This document shows, one piece after another, positions 51,749 to 59,561 of a stretch of DNA of 64,000 nt. Positions within the stretch are counted from its first letter, which is position 1; each line of letters begins with the position of its first letter. Where the stretch lies: the NCBI GenBank assembly GCA_965202675.1, contig OZ241842.1:2944439-3008438 (forward strand). The letters are read 5' to 3'. Both the position numbers and the translations under genes were made by a program. The DNA comes from CATQHD01 sp965202675 (lineage in GTDB: Bacteria; Actinomycetota; Acidimicrobiia; Spongiisociales; Spongiisociaceae). The notes under the pieces were generated by a model, which saw only the letters and a program-made list of their open reading frames with translations, ran no database searches and was not told where the DNA came from.

Positions 51749-54700
51749 GTTTGGTGGATTCTTCGGGTAATGCGGTTACTTCGGTGGGGGAGGACATCGG
51801 TTCGAGGGGTGTGCGGTTGAAGGCGACGGTGACCTCTGCGCCGTCGGCTAATTTGCGGGTTACTTTGGGTGCTTCGTTTTCTGGTACTGCTGCTGAGGGG
51901 CGGGCGAGGAATTTGAATCTGGGTTTGCCGGGTGCTAGTGAGCGTTGGGTTTGTGAGGTTATCAGCAATAATAATGCTGATTTTTGTGTTAGGGGTGATC
52001 CTTGGCAGGTGACTATTCCTGCGGGTCAGACGAGTTTTACGTCTACCGGGTTTACGGTTATGTTGCGGTCGGATCGTATTACGGAGAATCATGAGACTAT
52101 CACCTTTTCTGGTACGGCTTCCGGGTATACGGTGAATGGGGCTACTTTGACGATTAATGATCAGGATCGGGCGATCAAGGTGAATGTAGCGTCGAATTTT
52201 TTGGTGCTGTGGGAGGGAAGGGAAGGCGAATCTTTGCATAATAACAAAATTCGACAGTATCGGTATCCTACGCCGTCGGCTGTTTTGGGTGGTGTGTCGG
52301 GAGGGGTGTTTACCGCTTCTACTTCTTCGACTTATAGCTCAAGTTTGGCGGGTATGCGAATACAGATAGAAAGTGGGACTGCTACGCAAACTGAATGGGA
52401 TCAATCTGGTGGTAACGATGTCTATCACTTGCATAATAGTGATTCAAATGATCCTATGCAAGCGACGATAAACGCCGGTTCTATTTCCGGGAATTTCGTT
52501 GGCATCTATGGCAGTGTAGATTTGATTCCTGGAATTGTGAAGGATAGGAGGGTAGAGCCGGATGAGATTTTTTATCTCACGGTGGACCGCCCGAGCGATT
52601 GGACCCGGTTTAAGACCCCGATAACCATCAAGGATGCGAATAGCAGGATAGATTTGACGGTGGATACCGACAGTGAGGCTACGGGTAATCAGGCTGTGTT
52701 GACGGAGGGGGCTTCCGGTTCGGGGGTGTCGGTGTCGGCTGCGTTCTGGGACGCTACCTCGTCGGTGATTTCTTCCGCGACGACGGTTACGTTGAACACG
52801 GCGGTGCAGACCCCGGCGGGTGCGGGGAAGGCTGCGGCGGCTGATTTTTCGTATGCTCCGGGTTCGGCGAATACGATTACGTTCCCGGCGACGAGTATTA
52901 CTCCGTCGGGTACGGCTACGTTGGCTGGTTTGACGATTACTGACGACACGATAGTGGAGGGGCCGGAGACTTTTGAGTTGGTCGGGTCGTCGGCGTTGGG
53001 AGACGCCAGGGCGTCTGTGCTGACGATTGTCGATGATGACGCTGATATTGATTTGAGTTGGTCTTTGGCGTCGGTGGAGGAGCAGTCGGGGGCGCAGTCG
53101 GTTACGGTTACCGCGAGTTTCAAGGGCGCTACGTCGATCCTGGCGGCGGCGACTCCGGTGTCGGTGACGGTGGCCGGGGCGGGCGGAGCCACTTTGGGGT
53201 CGTCGTGTCCGACCGGTACGGGGGATGATGCTTGCACGAGTTTGACCAACAACGCTGTGTCGATTTCGATTCCGGCGGGCAGCACGTCGGCGAGTGAAAC
53301 GTTTATGGTGACGGTTCCTGATGACAGCGCGAGCGAGTCGGGGGAGAAGCTTACGGTGTCAGGGACGGCGATGGTGGGGGGGTCGGCGGTGGCGGTGGCG
53401 TCGGCGGATTTGCCGATTGTGGATGCGGGTACGCGGGTGGATTTGTCGTTTCATGAGCCGGCGAGCGGGGATCCTGTGTTGGCGGGGGTGGTGGAGGATG
53501 GGGGTGCGCAGTCGGTGCGGGTGAAGGCTACGGCGGCGGCGGCTGTGGGGTCGGATACGACTATTACGGTGAATGTGGGGGATGGGGGTACCGCGGTGTT
53601 GGCGGTGTGCACGGGGTCGGGTCAGAGCCGGTCGTGTACGGGGGATTACGAGCGGAGCGAGGAAACGGTGAATGTGACGATCAGGTCGGGGCAGACGTCG
53701 GGTACGGCGGATGTGACTGTTACTCCTGTGTCGGACACGGTGGCGGAAGGGGGTGAGGTGATCCGGTTTACGGGCTCTGCTTCTGGGTTTGGGGTCATTC
53801 CGGCGGATTTGAGGATCATCGAGAAGATCGGGTTGACGGTGGGCGGGTCGTCGGTGGTCGAGTCGGCGGGCAACGCCGGGGCGGCCACGGTTACGGCGGC
53901 TTTTACGGGCGCAACCAGCTCGACGTTGACGTCGGCGACGACGGTTACGTTGTCGTTCGCGGCGGGCGAGAACGCGGAGGCGGCGGATTTCGGTGCGCCG
54001 GGCTCGGCGGTGACGGTGAGCATCCCGGCCGGTTCTACCAGCAGCTCCGCGACGGCGTTGACGGATTTGCCGATCACCGCGGATACGATCGCGGAGGGGG
54101 ATGAGAAGATCGACATCAGCGGCGCGGCGTCCGGGTTTGTGGTGGCGGGGACGGAGTTGACAGTTGCCGATGATGATCTGGGGATAGTCCTGACGGCGGA
54201 CACGGACAGCGGAACCAACGGGAATCAGAAGACTCTGTCGGAGGACGCCGCAACGGTGGGGGTGAGGGTGCTGGCCCGGTTTTCTTCGGCTACGTCTAAT
54301 GATCTGGGGTCTGCGTATGTGGTGCAGGTCAACGCGGGAGAGGCTTCCCCGCAGTCCGCGCAAGGCTCGGGAACGGGCGCTGATTTCACGGCGCCGGGTT
54401 CGGCGGTGTCGGTGTCTATCCCCACCGGTACCAGCAGCCTGTCGAGCGGTTGGGTGGACCTGGCGGGTCTGTCGTTGGTGGATGATACGGTGGCGGAGGG
54501 GTCGGAGACGTTTGTGGTCTCGGCTGTGTTGCCGGGGAGTTCTTCGGTGTTGGCGTCGGATACGTTGACGATTGTTGATGATGACACCGATGTATTGCTG
54601 TCGGTGTCGCCGGTGGGGGTGTTGGAACAAGCCGCCGCGCATTCGATAACAGTTACCGCTGGCTTTGACGCGGTGTCTTCGGTGCTGGGGTCGGCTACCG

Positions 54701-57700
54701 CGGTGACGGTTACGGTTGCCGCGGCGGACACCGACGGCGCCACGGTGGGGGCGTGTTCTGCGAATGATGTGTGCACCGACCAGACGAACAATCAGTTCAC
54801 GGTGAGCATCCCGGCGGGGGCTGTGAGCGGTTCGGGGAGCATCGAGTTGACAGCCCGGGCGGACGGGGACAACACCGAGGGCGTGGAGTATGTGGAGTTT
54901 TCGGGTACGAGCGGCGCGGGCGCGGCGTCTCCGGTCCGGTTGGGGGTGTTTGACCCGGGCCGGTCTTTGGTGTTGTCGTTCCATCAGCCCACCGACGGTG
55001 ATCCGGCTCTGTCGGGGATCGGCGTGGGCGGCGGGGCGGGGATTCCCGAGGACGGCGGCGCGCAGACGGTGCGGATAAAAGCCACCCTCGGCGCCGCGGC
55101 GACGGCGGAGACAACGGTTACGGTGAACGTCGGCGAGGCGGGGGGGACCGCGGTGGAGGGTTCGTCGGGGGATTACACCCGCAGCGCCGGAACAGCGTCG
55201 ATCACGATCAACAGCGGGGAGACCAACGGTACGGCCGATGTTATGTTGACTCCTGCGGCGGATGCGGTGGTGGAGGGGCCGGAGACGGTTCGTTTCACCG
55301 GTTCCGCGGAGGGTTATTTGCCTGTTTGGGCTGATTTGGCGATTACCGAGACGATTACGTTGGTGTTGAGTGCGGAGTCGGTGGCGGAGGGGGCAACCAA
55401 CGGTGGGGGGGTTACGGTTACGGCTTCGTTCGCGGGAGCCACCAGCTCGGTTCTGACCTCGCCGACGGTTGTCTTGGTGGATTACTTCAGGGGTGACAGA
55501 GCAGAGGATGCGGATTTCAATGCTCCGGAGCCGGGGGTGACGGTGACTATTCCGGCTGGTTCGGTTTCGAGTTCGGCGGCGGCGTTGACGGGTTTGACGA
55601 TCACCGCGGACAGCATCGCGGAGGGGACAGAGAAGATTGACCTTAGCAGCGGGGTGGGGGGTTTCGCGTTCGAGGGGACGGAGTTGTCGATTACCGATGA
55701 TGATCTGGGGATAACCCTGACGGCTGATACTGATGTCAGTACTAATGGTGTGGAGGCGGATTTGGCGGAGGGTGAGACCCCGGCGGTGCGGGTGCGGGCG
55801 GCGTTTGCGACTGCTACGAGCAGTGATTTGGGGTCTGCGGTGGATATTGAGGTTACCGCGGTGGAGGGGTCTCCGGTGTCGGCGTCGGGCGGGGGCGTTG
55901 ATTTCACCGCGCCTTCTTCGCCGGTTACGGTGTCTATTCCCGCCGGGCAGACCCAGAGCGCGGCGTTGTCGCCGACCAGCGGGTGGACGGCGTTGGCTGG
56001 TTTGTCGGTGACCGACGACTCGGTGGCGGAGCCTTCGGAGCAGTTTATGATTACCGGCGCCGCGTCGGGGGTGGAGGGAGTGACGGTTGCCGGGTATGAG
56101 TTGTCTATCGAGCCGTCCGATATTGATCTGAGGATCACCGCGTCGCCGGACACGGTTTTCGAACGTGCGGCGGTGTATAGGGTCAGGGTTACCGCCGGGT
56201 TTGATGGGGCGTCGTCGTCGGTGTTGTCGTCGGCTGTTGCGGTGACGGTGGTGGTAGCGGAGGGAGACACGGCCGGGGCAACGATTCCGGCTTCGGGGCT
56301 GGTGGGCGCGACGTGTCCTTCGATCACCGAGGATGTTTGCACCGATCAGACGAACAACACGTTTACTATCAGCATTCCGGCGGGGAATGTTGACCATAGG
56401 GCGGATTTCCAGTTACGCGTCCGGGACGACGGCGCAGCCGAGGGGACCGAGACGTTGAAGGTTACCGGTTCGGCTACCGCGGCGGGGGAAACAGTAAGCG
56501 GTTCGACGACTATCAGTGTGGCTGACAGCGGTGTGGTGCTGACGTTGACCGAGAGACCGACCGGGAGTCTGCCTTCCGTTCCGTGGGGTCCGGTTGCCGT
56601 GTGGGGGGAGGACAAGCCGGCGACCACTGTCCGGGTTACCGCGACGCTGCCGGAGAACGCCGACGCCGGGGGCGAGGTGGTCGGGATCAGGCTGGCCGGC
56701 GACGCGGCCGCCGACGACGACGGTGTTTTCACCGTCCGGGAGGACTACCGGGTTAGCCTGCCTGCCAAACCCGCGGGGACGCCTGACGGGTACACCGCCG
56801 GGATTGCCGTCGCGGGGGGCGGCACCACCGGCAGCATCGAGATTCCTATCACGGTAAACAACGACACAGTGGACGAACCGATCAAGAACATCCTGTTCCA
56901 GGGCAGCGACGTGACCATCGGCACCAGCACCTTCCAGACGGTATCGGCTGGCCTGCAGCTGGGCGACGACGACACCCCGCCCAACGCTATTGCGCTCAGC
57001 TTGTTCGATGACAACAGCGGGGAGGAACTCACCCGGCCAGTCGAGGGCGGCGCCGACACCACCGTGCGGGTGCGGGCTGCGTTCACCGGGGCTGCTACTA
57101 CCCGCTCGGCTGCGACCATCGTGCCGATAGTGGTCGGCAGGGCGGGGGAAGCGACCGAGGGTACCGACTATGAAACCGTGGCCGGGTTCAACGTGACCAT
57201 CCCCGCCTATGGTACCAGCGGAACGGGGACTTTTACCCTCAAGGTCGATGGAACATATGACGACACCGTGTTCGAGGGCCCCGAGATCGTTACTGTTGCC
57301 GGGGGGGCGCTGGCGGGGTTCACCATCACCGAAAATGCGCTGGTCATCGTCGATGACGACGGCGGCATCACCCTCAGCGTCTCGGCCCCGGGTGAGGTAA
57401 CCGAAGGCGACACCAGCCCTACTGTCCTGACCGTCACAGCCGCCTACCCCACCGGCGAGACGCTGACGGAGGCGCATACCGTAGCGCTGGGCTTCGGCGG
57501 CGGGACCGCAACCGACGCTGATTACAGCGCCGCGGATCCCGGAACGCTGACCATCCCCGCCGGGCAGAACAGCGCCAACAAAACCGTCACCCTCACCAGG
57601 GTGGAGGAGGACAACATCGCCGAGGGAGACGAAACCCTCCAAATCGGCGGCACCACCACCTCCGCAATCACGATCACCCCCGGGTCGCTTACCATCAAGG

Positions 57701-58824
57701 ACAACGACGACCCGCCCACCGGGATCACGCTTTCGGCCACCCCCAACCGCCTCAGCGAAGGAACCGCCAACCGCCGTGTTACGGTTACCGCCCGCCTGAC
57801 CGGAACCACCACCCTCCCCGCAGCCACCCCGGTCAGTGTGTCCGTTTCGGGCGGCACCGCCACCGCCGGTTCTGATTACCGGATCAGCAGCCGCCTCAAC
57901 ACAATAACCATCCCCGCCGGCTCATCCGCGGGAACCGGAACGTTTACTATCAGTATCAACACCGACACCGCCGCCGAGTCCGCAGAACGCATCAACATCA
58001 CCGGAACCGCCGACGGGTTCACCATCACGCCCGCCTTCCTGACCATCAACAACATCGCCCCCGCAGCACCCCCACCAGCCCCGGCCCCCGCACCCACCGG
58101 CGGAGGCGGCGGAGGAGGGGGCGGCGGTGGTGGAGGGGGAGGCGGCGGCGGTGGTGGTGGAGGTGGTGGTGGGGGTGCGCCCCCGCCCGCCCAACCAGCT
58201 CAGCCTGCGACACCGCCCGCGCCCGCCTGTGTCGGCCGGTTCTGCGACGAAGACGGCAGCGTCCACCAAACCAACATCGAACGCATCGCCCAATGGCAGA
58301 TCACCCTCGGATGCAGCGCAACCGACCCCACCCTCTACTGCCCCGGAGCCGACATCACCCGCCGGCAAATGGCCGCGTTCCTATACCGAGCCGTCTCCCA
58401 ACGCTGGACCATCCAACCCCCCGCCCGGGCCGAACTCACCGACGTAGGCGCAGACGCCTGGTACCGCACCTACGCCGACTGGGTCATATCCGTCAACGCA
58501 TTCACCGCCCCCGGAGGAGCGTTCAACCCCGGCGGAGTCGTAACCCGAGCCGACATGGCCATCATGATGATCGCCGCGTTCCCCCACCTCCAAGCCGTCA
58601 CCCAACCCGAAGGCCTCTTCCAAGACGCCCAAGACGCCGACCCCGCCGTAATCCAAGCCATCGAAGGCATGTACCAAACAGGAGTAACCCGAGGCTGCAC
58701 CACCACCCCCCTCAACTACTGCCCCAACCAACCCGTAACCCGAGCACAAATGGCATCCTTCTTCGTCCGAGCCATCGACCAAGCCCCCCCGGCAACCCCC
58801 CAAACCGCCTCCGACAGCCCCTAA
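51643..58824 (+). CDS. Giant Calx-beta-repeat surface protein with SLH-like C-terminus (phase-off state)
   Basis: The body frame encodes about 2390 residues. Counting the recurring D-x-x-x-E-x-x-E-x-(I/F/V) segment I find about 16 Calx-beta-like repeats, such as DDTIVEGPETFEL, DTIAEGDEKIDI and DNIAEGDETLQI; these bind Ca2+ and mediate adhesion in other proteins. A long Gly run (about 58095-58175) leads to three SLH-like repeats (LGCSATDPTLYC, FNPGGVVTRADMA, RGCTTTPLNYC). The in-frame GTG at 51643 lacks a proper ribosome site and signal peptide; the true start at 51626 is one base out of frame because of the 10-G tract. Codon use changes near 56400 from G/T-ending to C-ending, as if two blocks were joined. 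Confidence 0.85.
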   Translation: MPGCGGAGGVGCVVGVGVVCAGGGVVVGAQAVVTLSLVDSSGNAVTSVGEDIGSRGVRLKATVTSAPSANLRVTLGASFSGTAAEGRARNLNLGLPGASERWVCEVISNNNADFCVRGDPWQVTIPAGQTSFTSTGFTVMLRSDRITENHETITFSGTASGYTVNGATLTINDQDRAIKVNVASNFLVLWEGREGESLHNNKIRQYRYPTPSAVLGGVSGGVFTASTSSTYSSSLAGMRIQIESGTATQTEWDQSGGNDVYHLHNSDSNDPMQATINAGSISGNFVGIYGSVDLIPGIVKDRRVEPDEIFYLTVDRPSDWTRFKTPITIKDANSRIDLTVDTDSEATGNQAVLTEGASGSGVSVSAAFWDATSSVISSATTVTLNTAVQTPAGAGKAAAADFSYAPGSANTITFPATSITPSGTATLAGLTITDDTIVEGPETFELVGSSALGDARASVLTIVDDDADIDLSWSLASVEEQSGAQSVTVTASFKGATSILAAATPVSVTVAGAGGATLGSSCPTGTGDDACTSLTNNAVSISIPAGSTSASETFMVTVPDDSASESGEKLTVSGTAMVGGSAVAVASADLPIVDAGTRVDLSFHEPASGDPVLAGVVEDGGAQSVRVKATAAAAVGSDTTITVNVGDGGTAVLAVCTGSGQSRSCTGDYERSEETVNVTIRSGQTSGTADVTVTPVSDTVAEGGEVIRFTGSASGFGVIPADLRIIEKIGLTVGGSSVVESAGNAGAATVTAAFTGATSSTLTSATTVTLSFAAGENAEAADFGAPGSAVTVSIPAGSTSSSATALTDLPITADTIAEGDEKIDISGAASGFVVAGTELTVADDDLGIVLTADTDSGTNGNQKTLSEDAATVGVRVLARFSSATSNDLGSAYVVQVNAGEASPQSAQGSGTGADFTAPGSAVSVSIPTGTSSLSSGWVDLAGLSLVDDTVAEGSETFVVSAVLPGSSSVLASDTLTIVDDDTDVLLSVSPVGVLEQAAAHSITVTAGFDAVSSVLGSATAVTVTVAAADTDGATVGACSANDVCTDQTNNQFTVSIPAGAVSGSGSIELTARADGDNTEGVEYVEFSGTSGAGAASPVRLGVFDPGRSLVLSFHQPTDGDPALSGIGVGGGAGIPEDGGAQTVRIKATLGAAATAETTVTVNVGEAGGTAVEGSSGDYTRSAGTASITINSGETNGTADVMLTPAADAVVEGPETVRFTGSAEGYLPVWADLAITETITLVLSAESVAEGATNGGGVTVTASFAGATSSVLTSPTVVLVDYFRGDRAEDADFNAPEPGVTVTIPAGSVSSSAAALTGLTITADSIAEGTEKIDLSSGVGGFAFEGTELSITDDDLGITLTADTDVSTNGVEADLAEGETPAVRVRAAFATATSSDLGSAVDIEVTAVEGSPVSASGGGVDFTAPSSPVTVSIPAGQTQSAALSPTSGWTALAGLSVTDDSVAEPSEQFMITGAASGVEGVTVAGYELSIEPSDIDLRITASPDTVFERAAVYRVRVTAGFDGASSSVLSSAVAVTVVVAEGDTAGATIPASGLVGATCPSITEDVCTDQTNNTFTISIPAGNVDHRADFQLRVRDDGAAEGTETLKVTGSATAAGETVSGSTTISVADSGVVLTLTERPTGSLPSVPWGPVAVWGEDKPATTVRVTATLPENADAGGEVVGIRLAGDAAADDDGVFTVREDYRVSLPAKPAGTPDGYTAGIAVAGGGTTGSIEIPITVNNDTVDEPIKNILFQGSDVTIGTSTFQTVSAGLQLGDDDTPPNAIALSLFDDNSGEELTRPVEGGADTTVRVRAAFTGAATTRSAATIVPIVVGRAGEATEGTDYETVAGFNVTIPAYGTSGTGTFTLKVDGTYDDTVFEGPEIVTVAGGALAGFTITENALVIVDDDGGITLSVSAPGEVTEGDTSPTVLTVTAAYPTGETLTEAHTVALGFGGGTATDADYSAADPGTLTIPAGQNSANKTVTLTRVEEDNIAEGDETLQIGGTTTSAITITPGSLTIKDNDDPPTGITLSATPNRLSEGTANRRVTVTARLTGTTTLPAATPVSVSVSGGTATAGSDYRISSRLNTITIPAGSSAGTGTFTISINTDTAAESAERINITGTADGFTITPAFLTINNIAPAAPPPAPAPAPTGGGGGGGGGGGGGGGGGGGGGGGGGGAPPPAQPAQPATPPAPACVGRFCDEDGSVHQTNIERIAQWQITLGCSATDPTLYCPGADITRRQMAAFLYRAVSQRWTIQPPARAELTDVGADAWYRTYADWVISVNAFTAPGGAFNPGGVVTRADMAIMMIAAFPHLQAVTQPEGLFQDAQDADPAVIQAIEGMYQTGVTRGCTTTPLNYCPNQPVTRAQMASFFVRAIDQAPPATPQTASDSP
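51706..51715 (+). repeat. 10-G tract at the signal peptide of the Calx-beta gene
   Basis: Ten G separate the signal-peptide frame from the body frame. Adding one G (or losing two) restores a single frame from GTG 51626 to the stop at 58822-58824. Losing one or adding two gives the third frame, which stops a few codons after the tract. Confidence 0.75.
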
Positions 58825-58869
58825 CCCCATCCCACCATCCCGAGGGCGGGGACCCGAAAGAACCCGGCA

Positions 58870-58990
58870 GGCGCCCCACAGCCCGCGAACCGCAACCCGA
58901 CACCCGCCTCCCGGATCTGGGCCCTCTACGCCGGGAAACCCAACTGGGGCCTACTCCCCTCGGTGACTCCCCCCTGAAATCCGAAGAGCC
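58870..58990 (+). mobile_element. ISL3-family right-end remnant
   Basis: Reads RIWALYAGKPNWGLLPSV in one frame, the last residues of an ISL3-type transposase, and ends with GAAGAGCC at 58990. The last 50-odd bases match 10200-10257. Nothing of the left part remains. It touches repeat B copy 3, which begins four bases later. Confidence 0.7.
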
Positions 58991-59320
58991 CCTAAGAACG
59001 TGCGCGGATAGGGAGCCGGAGGTGTCCCGCGCAAGCAACCGTCGGGTCGTCTGCCCGGTGAGCAGGCGGCGGGGTCCTGCGCCCGCCGACGGAACACAGC
59101 CGAACCAACGCCGCGCGCCCGAAGGCAACCCGATGAGCATGGGCGGCAGGGCGCTGCACCCGCCGAAACGGCCGAGGCATCCGCTGTCCGGGAATCCTCT
59201 TACCCCCGGTCGTCATAGAGAACATCAGCACCGCGCAACCCGAGCCATTTTCCTGCGAACTCCTCCTGCGAACCCCCTGGTCATCCCCTATTCGACCCTA
59301 GCCCCCCCCGCAAGAACGCG

Positions 59321-59472
59321 AAAAACCCCGCCCCCTCGCCCCGCTTCGCGGGCCCGGCCCCCACCGCCGCCACCATGGATCCGGACGCGTTCGGTCAGTA
59401 CCCGGCAGGGTCGCGTTCGGAAGATGATCCCTGTCTCGGTCTGCGCCGGCGGCGGACCGGAGGTGCTTTGGC
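59321..59472 (-). ncRNA. Candidate small RNA of repeat B copy 3
   Basis: About 152 bases with the same 5' CACCTCC segment and the same CCCGC-GAA-GCGGG hairpin followed by five T. Confidence 0.5.
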
Positions 59473-59478
59473 TTCTTC

Positions 59479-59507
59479 ATTATCCGGTATATGTGCGACA
59501 TAGTCAA
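59479..59507 (-). promoter_or_regulatory. Sigma70-like promoter of repeat B copy 3
   Basis: Minus strand TTGACT (59507-59502), 17 bases, GATAAT (59484-59479). The spacer differs at several places from copies 1 and 2, but its length and both boxes are kept. Confidence 0.6.
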
Positions 59508-59561
59508 TACCCTTGTGGGGGATCCGGCGGGATTTTTTTGTCATTCCGTGATTTAAAAGTG

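Larger units (their letters stand above)
58994..59556 (-). repeat. Dispersed repeat family B, copy 3
   Basis: Inverted relative to copy 1 and the most diverged of the three (several single-base indels and a run of eight C). It lies between two convergent surface-protein genes and directly next to the ISL3 remnant. Confidence 0.8.

Noticed and set aside
53359..56397. 1012-codon open frame on the minus strand inside the Calx-beta gene
   Set aside because: It is a shadow of the repeated coding sequence: composition is Arg/His/Pro-rich with no domain, while the plus strand has clear Calx-beta repeats.
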